Assembly: GCA_019925095.2 (NCBI GenBank)
Contig: CM034411.1
Coordinates: 6,797,501-6,861,500, forward strand
Source of the DNA: Dendrolimus kikuchii
Taxonomy: Eukaryota; Arthropoda; Insecta; Lepidoptera; Lasiocampidae
DNA: 64,000 nt
Direction: 5' to 3'
The position numbers and the translations under genes are program-made. Of this stretch, positions 31,257-42,059 are shown piece after piece; the first letter of the stretch is position 1; each line of letters opens with the position of its first letter. A model generated the notes under the pieces. It was not told the DNA's origin and did not search any database. It worked only from the letters and a program-made list of their open reading frames with translations.

Positions 31257-31661
31257 ACTACATACATACATACATACATAACTTCACGCCAGTTCCCTTG
31301 CGAGGTAGGCACGAACAACAGAGCGCCATTTAGGCTTATTCTTACACACCTCACTTGCTTCTTTGACATTCATAACTCTTGTCATGCACGCTCGTCTGTT
31401 CTTAAGGCTCCTGACATCACCTTCTGATAGTACACGATCAATTTGATCATGGAAAGTGTGTCGTGGCCTTCCACGACTTCTGCATCCATCCACTTTTGCA
31501 TTGTATATCTGTTTATTCATTCTTTCATCATGCATTCTTTCTACATGTCCGAACCACCGGAGCATTCCTTTCCTTACCTTCACCCCGACACTCTCTTTCA
31601 GACCAACTGTCTTTCTTACTTCGGTATTACGAACGCGGTTCGCAAGCGTCACTCCGCAAAC
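31257..31661 (-). pseudogene. LINE RTE-B C-terminus with (ATGT)n tail
   Basis: The longest RTE-B copy. A 131-codon minus frame (31284-31679) carries CGVTLANRVRNTEVRK, then GMLRWFGHVERMHDERM, then GRPRHTFHDQIDRVL, then LKNRRACMTRVMNVKEA, and ends VVRAYLARELA. This is the conserved LRWFGHVERM...GRPR C-terminus of RTE-clade LINE proteins. The RT core is missing (5' truncation at about 31661). ATTAAC occurs at both edges (31247 and 31662) and may be a short TSD. The plus-strand frames here are shadows. Confidence 0.8.
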
Positions 31662-32433
31662 ATTAACCAATTTAAACAATATTTATCTATATTGTAGTCT
31701 GTGTTATACTGATGTCTAAGCTGTAGTGTAGTTTTATCAAAATCCATTCAGTTGATTTGCGTGAAAGAGTAACATACAACCAGCTTCAAATTTTTTTTGT
31801 TTTTAATATTGTATACGATTCTTAGGGTACCATAGTTTTTTTGGCGAAAACAGAATCTTTATAAAATCGCCACACTGAGCTTTTTTGGATTAAATACTGG
31901 TGTATTTTATACACCCTTATACAATAATAGCTGATCGCGAAAAAGTAGAGGTGATCGCCATACATTATAATTCATAGATGATTTTTTTTTTCATTTTTCA
32001 TCTTTTCACTTAAATTTTGGATTATATTTTGAATTTACATACAGATACCTACTACAATATCGATACTTTATTGATAGAAGATACATACATACATACATAC
32101 ATAACTTCACGCCAGCTCCCTTGCGGGGTAGAAGATAATACCTAAAAATAAAAATAGTGAGTGAAGAGCTAAGTAATACAAACACATTTCCACAAAAGCG
32201 GTTTACTTCACGCTCTGTGTTCACTAATCTACGGCTAAAAGCCGCTTCAGGTGTTTATCAAATATTCAGGGCTATGCCGCTCAGTCAGGCATTGGGTTTT
32301 AAAAGATCTAGGCGACGTCAAATGGAATTGAGGTAACTGGGGCTTAGGTTCAAGAGGGTTAACCTTGTTTTGTGTTTAAAAAGAAAGAAAAGAAATATTT
32401 TTGCTTATTTGACATAATATGTCTATAGACATA
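31662..32433. other. AT-rich spacer
   Basis: Nothing coding is recognised. A short RTE-B tail at 32083 is listed separately. Confidence 0.45.
32083..32132 (-). mobile_element. LINE RTE-B, extreme 3' tail only
   Basis: (ATAC)n followed by ATAACTTCACGCCAGCTCCC: an insertion truncated to its last ~50 bp. Confidence 0.7.
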
Positions 32434-33041
32434 TTAGCTGACCCGGCAAACTTCGCACCGTTTCAGAATCCGCTTTATGCGTGCAGGAACGGAGAAATAA
32501 TACAATTTCCTGCGGCCGGGCGGCCTGTCGTAAGAGGCGACAAAACAACCCACAGCCAGGTGGTAGGGCAATTGCCCGACTGGATGGCTACCACCCCTGG
32601 TCTAGGGTATGCCGCCATAACAACCTTGAGTTGTGTTCCGGCATTAGTGACCAGGTTCCAGTCTCCCTTAAGAGAGCAGCAGCGCTTTTGTAGCACCTTT
32701 GGTGTTGCAAATGTCGGCATCAAGTGGGCCGTCTGCCTGTCTGCTGAACTCCTGCAATAAAAAAAACAATAAATAAAAAACGTTGATTTCTGAACGACTT
32801 TTAAATTTAATTGATTTATAAAGGACGGGACGAACATCAAATGTTAGGTAAGAATAGTTTCTAAGGAAAAGCGAAATGGTTGTATTTACTATATTCCAAG
32901 CATTTTTTTCATATTTACCTACCTTTTAAACCTTCCCTGGACTTCCACAAATAACTCAAAACCAAAATTAACCAAATCAGTCCGGCCGTTCTCGAGTTTT
33001 AGCGAGACTAACGAACAGCAATAAATTTTTATATATATAGA
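32434..33041 (-). mobile_element. Helitron split by retroposon S
   Basis: The outer parts are TTAGCTGACCCGGCAAACTTCG (32434-32474) and, from about 32781, CCTTCCCTGGACTTCCAC, CGGCCGTTCTCGAGTTTTAG, AATTTTTATATATATAGA. Together they form one known type of lepidopteran non-autonomous Helitron. Family-S copy 8 separates them. Confidence 0.75.
32475..32780 (+). mobile_element. Retroposon family S, copy 8
   Basis: Nearly complete in plus orientation, from GTGCAGGAACGG to GCAATAAAAAAAAC. About 24 bp of the LINE-shared tail (CATAGGCGATGGTAACC) are missing. The central GGTGGTAG (32559-32566) and CTACCACC (32588-32595) flank an inner GGGCAATTGCCC palindrome. Confidence 0.85.
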
Positions 33042-33638
33042 AAATCAAACTAGATACATAAATATGTCATACTACTAGCCATATAGACCAAAAACGTCTT
33101 CCTCAGCTGAGATGAGAATGTTGAGCCTTCCATCTCAGTGTTATAAGAATGGATAAGGTGAGAAGTTAGTACATAAGGGGAATTTTGAAAGTTGCACCTG
33201 TGACGGTCATACAAATAATCCGACGACTAATATTAATTAATAATAAATAACTAAACACAGGTGATTAAGTACTTTAATTAACTCCACAGCGCCGGAGTGG
33301 TATGCAAATTGATATTAATGTAAACCAATCTTTACTAACAAATAAACGATGGTCAAATATGGAGGTGCGACTAACAAATATTCATAATATTGACTTTGTC
33401 ATCGAAAAACTAGTTTTGACCATGACTTTTGATGTACTAATGTACATGTTGTGCATATTAATGAGTTTATAATGATTCCGGTAATATTTTGTTGTAGGGA
33501 CTTTGGATTTAGGGTTCCCTAGTGTACGCACCATTCAGTCATTCATTCGCTTCTTCCCATTTCTTATTTAACATCTCCCAGGAAAGTAGAAGGGGTGAGG
33601 AGAATATTTTTTATTTAAGGAAATAGATGGGAAGATCT
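33042..33638. other. AT-rich spacer
   Basis: Nothing recognised. Confidence 0.5.
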
Positions 33639-33935
33639 TCAATCAATCAATCAATAACTCTTTATTGTGCACCAATACAAAAAAAAGAACTTGACTAAAA
33701 CTATGTCTCATTATGCATAAAGGGCGGTCTTATCGCTAAAAAGCGATCTCTTCCTGACAACCCCAGGAATCGAATGGATCTTCCTTACCACTGTCGTAAA
33801 AAGTACGTATGTCCTCTCTAACTTTTGAACTATAAGCTGGAAAACGCTGGTAAACTATTAAAAACAAAATTGGCTCAAACAAGATCCGTTGAGTGGTATT
33901 TGAGATCTCTTTAATTAACAAAACAATTGATGTAA
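33639..33935 (-). mobile_element. Jockey/CR1-like LINE 3' UTR with (TTGA)n tail
   Basis: Reversed copy of the UTR at 21.9-22.05 kb: GAAGAGATCGCTTTTTAGCG, TGGTGCACAATAAAGAG, then four TTGA-type repeats. Confidence 0.65.
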
Positions 33936-34808
33936 TTCAAGGCCAATATAAAAAAATTACACTTATTTATAACTTTCTTTATTTTTTTTCTATAATTATT
34001 TAGTTCTAGTTTTGAATATAGCTTAATTTGGAATATATTTTTAAGTTTATATTGTATTTTCAAGTGAAAAGTAAATTAATAAAACATTAATAAGTTTATC
34101 TTTTGTATTTAATTATTTTACGCACCGACTTCAAGATGTAGAAAATTTTATATTATTTTGTCTTTTAATAAACTGAATAAATTCTTAGTCAAAAAACTTT
34201 TTTAAGTTATTTTATACTTTTTAGTTTTTGAAGTCGGTTTTTTAATCGAAGTTTTTTTTATTTCTTAAAAGTATAATAAAATGTTAGATTGAAAAGAAAT
34301 ATATGTATTTTTAGTAATGTATTTCTATCACTTGATATTCCGCACATATTACTCGTCTGAAGTTAGTGAACTCATTAAGATAAACTTTTATTAATTACAT
34401 TCTAAAGCGAATCGAAAAACTGATTTCAATAAATATAATATATTTAATGGTCCGAATATGAACTCTATTTCCAAAGTAATAGTGCCTATGAATATGAATG
34501 AATGTAACATAAATAACCAAAAATTTTAAGTGAGTAAAATATATGAACTCTACTATTTAGGTAATAAAGATAACATTGCAATGATAAACTATGAATAGGA
34601 TACATAAGTTAAAATATTTTAAAAGCCGTTGCACCCGACTGTGATAACATCATTCACGTTCTCTTGTCTGTCTTTTTGTTTAAATGTTTCTATAAAAACG
34701 CATATCAGCGCGTTTATGAGTGCTTATGATTTTTTATTTATTGCCTGTCTCGCTAGTTGGGAGAGAGTAGTGAATAATTTTTCTGCTCAGAAAGTTGTAT
34801 GAATATAT
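33936..34808. other. AT-rich spacer
   Basis: No gene. TTGAAGTCGGTTTTTTAATCG near 34225 echoes the repeat at 19652. Confidence 0.5.
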
Positions 34809-35279
34809 TGTTACAACCGAATGCCGACAAAAGACAAAATCACACCTGCGTCTGTAGAAACACTGTTTATTACCTTTTTCGGCATTTAGACTTCTTTTGC
34901 TTGCTTTGTGTTTAAAAAATTGTAATTAGAAAAACAGGCTATTGTGTATTGTAATGTTTATGATAGTCATTAGCCAGGTGTGATTCTTAGAAATTATTGT
35001 TTTGCGGTCGAGTATTGTGTCAAGACATATTGAATAGTTTTAGTATAAATCAATGCCCGAACGGAAGGGTGAGGCAGTCAAAGCGATAACACAAGCGAGG
35101 CAAGACGTATGTACATTTAGTGTTGGACTTTGCGCGTGTTATTGAATTGTGCATTACATTTGGACTTATTGCGTCCGGTTATATTTGTACCTGTGTTATA
35201 TATACGTGTTTGTATAGTTCTAATAAATTCTATAGTAATTCCAACGGCAGTTTTAATTCGAGTCTTGCAACTCGTAACA
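34809..35279 (+). mobile_element. Solo LTR, family L, copy 3 (471 bp, 4-bp TSD)
   Basis: Begins TGTTACAACC and ends CTCGTAACA. Flanked by ATAT at 34805-34808 and 35280-35283. Contains the promoter-like TATAAATCAATGCCC and TTCTAATAAATTC (polyadenylation-type). No interior or second LTR is nearby, as expected from LTR-LTR recombination. Ty3/gypsy or BEL origin cannot be separated from this alone. Confidence 0.85.
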
Positions 35280-35404
35280 ATATAAATTTCAGTGCTGGTA
35301 ACTTTTTGAATTTGCAGACTAAGGCCGCGTTCGGATTTGTTGGTGCAGCAACGCTACGGAATCGGTATGGTCGATACCGGAATCCTACCAAACACCTATA
35401 TTTC

Positions 35405-35690
35405 TATGGTTGTTCGCCATTCGCAGTCCACTGCTGGACGTAGGCCTCCGCAATTCGGCGCCACTCATCCCTGTCCTCTGATTTGCTCATCCAGCGCCTA
35501 CCGGCGACTTTGCACAGGTCGTCGGTCCATCGGGCTGGAGGGCGTCCGAGACTATGTTTACCGAGACACGGCCTACATTACAGGACTTATCTGCTCCATC
35601 GGCCATCGGTCCTGCGGCATACACCGGCCCACTGCACTTCAACGTGCTAATTTTGCGAGCTATGTCGGTTAACTTAATGGGTAAATTGTA
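35405..35690 (-). pseudogene. RTE-type LINE C-terminus
   Basis: The minus strand encodes DDLCKVAGRRWMSKSEDRDEW, then RRIAEAYVQQWTANGEQ: the AG-x-x-WM...DR-x-x-W...EAYVQQW end of RTE/BovB-type LINE proteins. The upstream part (to 35690) is frameshifted. No RT core. Confidence 0.75.
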
Positions 35691-37155
35691 GGGGCTCTTC
35701 CTGATTTATTCGGTATGTGTCGCTCCCGCACAGATATCCAACAAATCAGGAAATGCTCATAAAGATATAGGCCTTCGGTAAATTTTCGGTACCGCCTCTT
35801 TCTAGAATGCCGATTCCTCGTCGCTGCTGTTCCTACAAATCAGAAGATGGCCTTAGACTTACCACGCGACTTCGATGTGGTATTCCGCGTAATTATTCAC
35901 TTTTCTGGTGTAAAAATGTGCATTCTTCAAATTATCTAATAATGTAGTATGAGTAGTAGTGTAGTGGTAAACCTATTCACACGAGTGATTCAGAAAACAA
36001 AGCTCTAATAATCATAATGCCAGCGCGGTCGCTGTAACAGAAATCGATTTTGATAATGTAATTATTATTAATAGGAATTAATTTAAATGATAACAAAAAA
36101 GTCACACGCCGCAATATCACTGAAACCAAATATCGGATTTCGAATTATATGTTTAATATACAAATTTCAAAGATAAAAATATCTTCCCCAAAACCATTTA
36201 GTAGAAGCAAAAAAGGCAAATAAGCATCTTATCAAAAGCTCGAGAGCTTTGAACCAAAGCTTAGTGACACGAGACGAAAAAAATGATTCTACTCGAGATA
36301 ATGTTGATTTTTTTTTTAATTTTGTTCATTGCATGACGACATTGATATATCTTATTTGTACAGTAGTAAGGTTGGTATTTGAATGATTTTTTTGATGGAT
36401 CCCATCCACTTTACTGCTATCTTGTAGTGAATCAGAAAGTTTTGTTTCCGTGACTAGGCGATTTTGACTGCAATGTTAGGCTGAGGGCACATGGAAATGT
36501 TTATAACTGTCACTTCCCAGTTTTAAAGACTCTAGACAAGTAAAATTATTAAAATTAAAAATGTCAATACACATAAATAAATGAATGGTAATGATGTATG
36601 AATTGCATATTTCTAATTTCATGTTTTATTCAGTTACATTATATTTTATTTTTAGATTTTTGGATAACCATGACAGTTTTGTCGTTCGTTATGCTTTAAA
36701 TAAGAAGGTTGTAGCATAAGAGTGGAATTGGTATAATTGTGTGAGCTGATATAATTCTTGGAAACCATATTTAAATAATAGTTCTATAATGTGGTAGTTG
36801 ACAGTCAAGACAATCGAGATACTTTTATCATATTAAAAAAAATAGCAGCCTTCTCATTTTTGTATGAGGTTAGCAAGTTATGTCGTCATGTCATAGCTTG
36901 TCATGAATAAAGTAACGTTTTTATTACTGTTTAACCAGTAATTAAAATAATTTCATCATTATATTTTAAAAGTATGTTTGTTGTTAACAACATATTTTTA
37001 TGCTCGCTTTTACATATGAACATAATTTTACAGTTTTTTTTTATTATATTATATACTCAATTGGGGAATTTGACCTACAAATCGCACAGGTTAATTTTAT
37101 TGGTAATATTATTCCAATGAAATTATTTGCATCAATAAATAGTAGTTTACAATTG
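35691..37155. other. Mostly AT-rich spacer
   Basis: No gene is recognised. The first ~150 bp are more balanced and may still be LINE-derived. Confidence 0.45.
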
Positions 37156-37300
37156 GACTGTTCTTTATTCTTTATTGTACACAAAAAGTTACATACAAAA
37201 TTATAGAATAGTGGTGATGTACAAAGGCGAGCTTAGCCCTAAAAGAGTTTTCTTCCCGCAAACCTATGAGTCTAGCGAGAAGGGAAGAAGCAAAACGCAA
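37156..37300 (-). mobile_element. Jockey/CR1-like LINE 3' UTR fragment
   Basis: CTTTATTGTACACAAAAAG, then CGAGCTTAGCCCTAAAAGAG, form the reversed UTR end of a relative of the 21.9 and 33.7 kb elements. Confidence 0.55.
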
Positions 37301-38325
37301 GGTTGTGTACTCTAAAGATATTTAACGATATAACATATAATATAAACAGATTAACAAAAATAAATAAACTATACACAAGATACTCTTAAAATAAATATAT
37401 AATGTAAAATATAGATAATTTAAGATAGATAGTGTGCTCTTTGACTTTTTTTTTGACACTGCTCTCCGATGAGCTATCTCGGATCGTATGTGGCAGGGCT
37501 ACTATTATTTATTTATTTTTGCAAAAGCAATGCAGACACATATTCTTGTGTATGTATAGCCTAATTTAAAAAAATATATAATGTACATCTCATTAAGATT
37601 GGCTATTTCAATCTGGCATCTTGCCGATACTTTAATGTTTCGCATGAAGAGGAATTTAAATATTTTTGGTGTGTATTAATTGTAGTATGTTATTTCTCAG
37701 CCGGTTTTGAAGTCTTAACTGTAAATTCATAATAACAGCTCTATAGGAGCAGGGAAGAAGAACAAAAATGAAACTTCAATTTATACGGATTTAAATTCAA
37801 ATATTTTTATTTTTATAAAATACGGTGACAGCGTAGATAACATTGAGATGAACAAAGTGCAGCATGTTTTACCCCATCGGGGTGCACAAATGTCCAAGTG
37901 GAGGCAAAGGTAAAGAACGCTTTGCCTCACAGTTATACAAAAATTAAAATTATATGAATGATTGTTTAGTAATAACAAAAGTCAATGAAAATTGTTTACT
38001 TAAATTGAAATGAAAAAATAAATAAAATTGTCAAATGTCAATTCAAAAGAAAAATATTATAAAGAAACAATTAAAAATTTCTCAGTCAAATAATCAATAA
38101 CATTATAATAAACTTTGTCATTTAATGATTTATGATATAAAGGCAATGTGTTATATATTTTTTTTATATTCTTTAATTAATTAAGAGACATTGATTGAAA
38201 GGTTTAATTGAAATTTTCTACAAAAACAAATACGGAGTGATGTCGTGGAAAGAATACAAACTGTGATTGCAGAGTTAGTATTATTTTCCATGAAACAAGC
38301 GATGATAATGTATGCAAGCCGATAC
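37301..38325. other. AT-rich spacer with a LINE tail scrap
   Basis: TTCAAATATTTTTATTTTTA, then CCCCATCGGGGTGCACAAATG, at 37790-37930 look like another reversed LINE 3' end. Nothing else is recognised. Confidence 0.45.
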
Positions 38326-38470
38326 TTTTTTTTTATTGCAGGAGATCAGCAGACAGGCAGACGGCCCACTTGATGGAAAGCGGTTACCGTCGCCTATGGA
38401 CATTTGCCACAGCAAAGTTGTTACAAATGCGCTGCTGCTCTCTTAAGGGAAACTGGAACTTGGTCACTAA
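38326..38470 (-). mobile_element. Retroposon family S, copy 9, 3' part
   Basis: Poly-T, ATTGCAGGAGATCAGC and the LINE-shared tail run up to the insertion point of the R1-clade LINE at 38471. The remainder continues at 39941. Confidence 0.9.
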
Positions 38471-39940
38471 TTTTTTTTTTTTTTTTTTGGCCAGGGGAAA
38501 TCCGTTTGAGGACTAAGCTGCGACAGGCACAGAAGCCTGGGGGGATGTTCGCGACCGGTGTGAGTGTGGGATTCGCCAGATCGGGGGTGGCACTAGCGTG
38601 CCCGGTCAAAACCGGTGCCACGCTATTGCCACGCCCCAGTTAGGGATACCCACTAAAACCCCTGGGTGTTCCGTCCTGCGCCTTATGCCAGGGCTACGTG
38701 TAACGGGCTTCCCAACTCCGCGTGCCCTGGCAGGCGTGGGCCCCCCTCACTGGGCCTCTTCCTATGCCAGGGGACGTATCCCCCGGCTACATACCTAGGT
38801 CTATTCCACGCGTGGGGCGGTCTGTAACGCGCCCCACGGGAAGAGAGATGAGCGCGCGCGGAACACTCGCACTCTCATCTCGACGGCATGTGCGGGTGAG
38901 TGAGAACCCCTATACCCCTAGGGGCCCCACCCGCGCCGCCCGCTTACGGCGGCCGAAGGTCACTATCCGACCTCCGGCGTCGGCGCGTCCTCCTTTGGCG
39001 GGAGCGGAGCAGGGAATTACGCTCACGCTCCCGTTCCGCCTCCTCCTTCGCGAACATGACTTGCTCGCAGAAGGAGGAGACGGCGTCCCATCCGGTGGAG
39101 CTCCCGACCATGGTGCGTACCACGGCCGGGAGCGAGGTGTCGAATCCGGTATGGGCGACGAGCTCCCGGCGCTGCTCCATCCAAGAGGGACACTCCTGGA
39201 GTGTGTGCAGCGCCGTGTCCTCGTCGCCCGTGTCACAATGATGGCACCCTGACGTGGCCTCGCGGCCGAGGCGACACAGGTACCTCCCGAAGCAACCATG
39301 CCCCGTCAGGACCTGCGTCAGCCTGAACGTCAGGGTGCCGTGACGTCGTCCTAGCCATTCGTGCAGGACGGGCCTCACCGCCTCAATGGTGGCGGGGCCC
39401 GCACTGGGGCGTCGTAGGCGATCTTCCCAGACCCCCACGGCTACCTGGCGGAGCTCCGACCTGCACGCCTCGATCTCGCGAGGCGCGGGTCTGGTGCCCC
39501 TGGCCAGGGCCTCTTTGCGCCACACATACAGTGACGCCAGGACCCTGGCTTCCAGGTCCCATGGGGGGGATCCGGCGAGTAGCGAGGCCACTTCGAAGGA
39601 CACCGTACGGTATCCTCTTATTGCTCTGACGGCCAATATGCGTTGCGCTTGACGCAGTAGCGCCGCGTTTTTGGCCGTCAGGCGGTTCGACCAGACTGGG
39701 GCCCCGTAAAGGGCCATCGAACGTACGATGCCTTCGAAGAGTTTCCGGCACGTGGCGTTGGGCCCCCCGACGTTGGGGAGCAGGCGCGAGAGCGCACCGG
39801 CTGCCCCCTTGAGTCTGGGGAGCAGCTGCCGAAAGTGTGCCGAAAAATCCCATCGGCTATCGAGCACCAATCCCAGGTATTTCATGGTTCCACCGATGCC
39901 GATGCGGATGCCTCCTACTATGATGCAACTGTCCGGAGGT
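38471..39940 (-). mobile_element. 5'-truncated R1-clade LINE inserted in retroposon S
   Basis: A 1470-bp insertion with an 18-nt poly-T (poly-A of the element) at 38471-38488, a GC-rich 3' UTR (38489-38943) and the C-terminal coding part. It is flanked by 16-bp direct repeats GGAACTTGGTCACTAA (38455-38470) and GGAACTTGGTCTCTAA (39941-39956), one mismatch. Both share a T that differs from the family-S norm (AACCTGG), which confirms duplication of the target. GC content is far above that of the window. Confidence 0.95.
38944..39940 (-). pseudogene. R1-clade LINE ORF2 C-terminal part
   Basis: About 330 codons from the post-RT region to the stop at 38944. It starts at the truncation with GGIRIGIGGTMKYLGLVLD (the KYLG-x-x-LD segment after the RT domain), passes LYGAPVWSNRL, and ends with a CCHC zinc knuckle (Cys-x2-Cys-x9-His-x4-Cys, about 39190-39246) followed by a highly basic tail. 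R1-type ORF2 proteins have this late CCHC motif. Endonuclease and RT catalytic domains were lost by 5' truncation. The open frame runs on into the flanking S sequence by chance. The frame is otherwise intact, which suggests a fairly young insertion. Confidence 0.85.
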
Positions 39941-40176
39941 GGAACTTGGTCTCTAATGCCGGAACACAACTCAAGGTTGTTATGGCGACATACTTTAGAC
40001 CAGGGGTGGTAGCCATCCAGTCGGGCAAATGCCCTACCACCTGGCTGTAGGTTGTTAAGTCGCCTCTTACGACAGGCCGCCCCGCCGCAGGAAATTGTAT
40101 TCTTTCTCCGTTCCTTCACGGATAATTCTTTCTCCGTTCCTTCACGGATAATTCTTTCTCCGTTCCTGCACGGATA
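39941..40176 (-). mobile_element. Retroposon family S, copy 9, 5' part
   Basis: Continues copy 9 from the TSD through GGTTGTTATGGCGACATAC and GCCCCGCCGCAGG to the 5' terminus, which is tandemly triplicated. Confidence 0.9.
40099..40176. repeat. 26-bp tandem triplication of the S 5' end
   Basis: Three head-to-tail units of ATTCTTTCTCCGTTCC(T)(T/G)CACGGATA at 40099-40124, 40125-40150 and 40151-40176. The last unit has G at one position where the first two have T. Confidence 0.95.
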
Positions 40177-40592
40177 CTAATCCTTTTCAGGTGTCTTATT
40201 ATCCCTTTGAATTTGAGTGGTCTATTGTTCGCGCTAATATCTTTGTTCACGCCGTCATAAAACCTTCTTTCCTCTATTGGTATTTCATGCGAATTCTTCG
40301 AAGCCATTAAGCTGATCATTTAGCGATTTCAAGAACCAGTGGGCGGCTTGTTGCTAGGAGGCCATGTCTAATTTACAAATGAATCAGAATCGGTCGGTCG
40401 GAAAATGCGCAAGTCGAGTTCTGACTGCGAACGAGGCGTTACCTGGTGCACTTTCGGAGCGAATATCTTATAACGACGAACTTTGTGCGATTTATGTGCC
40501 CTGCTGTTTGGTTTTGTTGTATTCGGCTATACTTGTAAGAACTGTATTTTTCTACCAATGATAAGTTTGAAGTAGAAGCGTGGATAGTAAGT
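40177..40592. other. GC-richer unique block
   Basis: Positions 40320-40520 have balanced composition with CpG (GGTCGGTCGGAAAATGCGC). A short frame exists, but no protein family is recognised. TTTTCTACCAATGATAAG at about 40550 recurs at 51058. Confidence 0.4.
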
Positions 40593-40602
40593 TATACAAA
40601 CC

Positions 40603-40837
40603 TTTTTTTTTACGTAAACGTAACGTTTGAGGAATAGCCACCGCGAGGGAAGCATGATTGGGGAGTGTGTGACTCGCCATGTTGGGATAGCACAAGCACC
40701 GCTGGCAAGTATTATTGCCACCCGAGACGGGAATACCCACTAAACCCCTCGGTGTTCCGTTCCGTGGTTCACGTTTATCCCAGGGCTAAAGGTACGGCCT
40801 TGCCATTCCGCAGGCCCTGGCAGGCGGCAACCCAAGA
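40603..40837 (-). mobile_element. Second R1-clade LINE 3' UTR with 10-bp TSD
   Basis: GAATACCCACTAAACCCCTC, GGTGTTCCGT, TCCCAGGGCTA and CAGGCCCTGGCAGGCG align in order with the 3' UTR at 38640-38735. T-run at 40603-40610 (poly-A of the element). Direct repeats TATACAAACC (40593-40602) and TATATAAACC (40838-40847) flank it with one mismatch. Only UTR, no coding. Confidence 0.8.
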
Positions 40838-40849
40838 TATATAAACCCG

Positions 40850-41128
40850 GCTTAAGTCAAAATGTTCCTATTAAAACCTATTCGCCGTGCCTGTCTATTA
40901 CGATATGCCTTAACTACCTCCCGCCAATATAATATGTAACATTGGTTTGCTCGTCTCGTCGAATGGAAAGTGACAATCCTAACGGCGAATTAGCAGCGAT
41001 TAATATGCGCTTGCGTATAATTATTGCGGCGCATCCGCGTCGTGAGGCCCACATACAAGTTGGCGACCCATCCCCGTTGATGCGTTTAATTGTTTGCATT
41101 ACAAGTTTGTTGCTATGTTACTTGCTTA
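40850..41128. other. GC-richer unique block
   Basis: CCGTGCCTGTCTATTACGATATGC near 40890 is similar to 53895-53918 (GTGTCTATTACGACATGCGACGC). Both may belong to an unrecognised repeat or coding relic. No gene is called. Confidence 0.35.
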
Positions 41129-41410
41129 AAGAATACAATTGACTGCGGCCGGGTGGTCTGGCGACAAAGCAACCCAGAGCCAGGTGGTAAGTTATTTACC
41201 CGTGTAGATGGCTACCACCCCTGGTCTAGAGTATGCCGGCATAATAACCTTGAGTTGTGTTCCGGCATTAGTGACCGGGTTTCAGGCTCCGTTTTACAAA
41301 ACGACAGCACATTGGTAGCACCTTCGGTATAACATATGTCCATAGGCAATGACAGCCGCTTTCCTCAAGTGGGCCGTCTGCCTGTCTGCTGAACTCATGC
41401 AATAAAAGAA
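41129..41410 (+). mobile_element. Retroposon family S, copy 10
   Basis: Plus orientation, lacking about 25 bp of the 5' end and ~15 bp around the GTCGTAAGAGG hairpin. Ends GAACTCATGCAATAAAAG. Diverged relative to copies 2, 5 and 8. Confidence 0.85.
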
Positions 41411-41515
41411 AGACATACAGGCACCTGACGGAAAGCGTTTGCCAACGCTTATAGACGTTTACAGCACGAAGAGCGATGCCAACGCGTTGCTAGTCTTTAG
41501 GGTGCTATAGAGTGG
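41411..41515 (-). mobile_element. CR1-like LINE 3' tail
   Basis: Reverse complement reads CCAACGCGTTGGCATCGC, GTAAACGTCTATAAGCG, GCAAACGCTTTCCGTCAGG: a diverged LINE tail lying tail to tail against S copy 10. Confidence 0.65.
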
Positions 41516-41644
41516 TCAGACAAGAGGAATTGGATAGGAGAACGGAATAGGGAACATAGAATAGGGGAAGTCGTCATTTATCATACGAAACACAATTAGC
41601 TTAAGCAACCGTTTCACGCCGTTATTCTGTGAAAGCGTGAATAG
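41516..41644. other. Short spacer
   Basis: Nothing recognised. Confidence 0.4.
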
Positions 41645-42059
41645 CGGGCTATCCATAAATTACGTTACACGTTAAGAGGGGGAGGGTTCAACGAAGTGTG
41701 AAGTGTGTGTGTGTATGTGTGGGGTAGGAGGAGGTCCTAAATTTCGTGACGTCACATCTCAAAATCTAATAATATATTTAAGCTTTAAAATACGAAATTT
41801 GAACTATTAAGGAAAAACTTCAAATTGTTTTATTTATCTGTATTTAATAGTGTTTAAATGGTTAAAAATTAATTTAAATGAAAATAAAACTGATTATGTA
41901 AATGCTGTTTTAATTCAATAATTTCTTGTTGTAAAATTGCATCATATGTGATGTCACACGAGGGAGGGAGGAGTCTCACGAATGTGACCAGCTCTGACAA
42001 GGATGGGGGAAGCGTCAAGAAATCATGAAATTCGTGTGACGTTATTTGTGGATGGCCCC
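41645..42059 (+). mobile_element. MITE, GGGGCCATCC family, copy 2
   Basis: TIRs CGGGCTATCC (41645) and GGATGGCCCC (to 42059). The subterminal GTCCTAAATTTCGTGACGTC and GTGATGTCACACG are shared with copy 3 at 48424. AT-rich middle. No coding. Confidence 0.8.

Noticed and set aside
38722..39252. 176-codon and other plus-strand frames in the GC-rich segment
   Set aside because: GC-rich antisense of the R1-clade LINE. Few stops are expected there, and the minus frame has the domain evidence.
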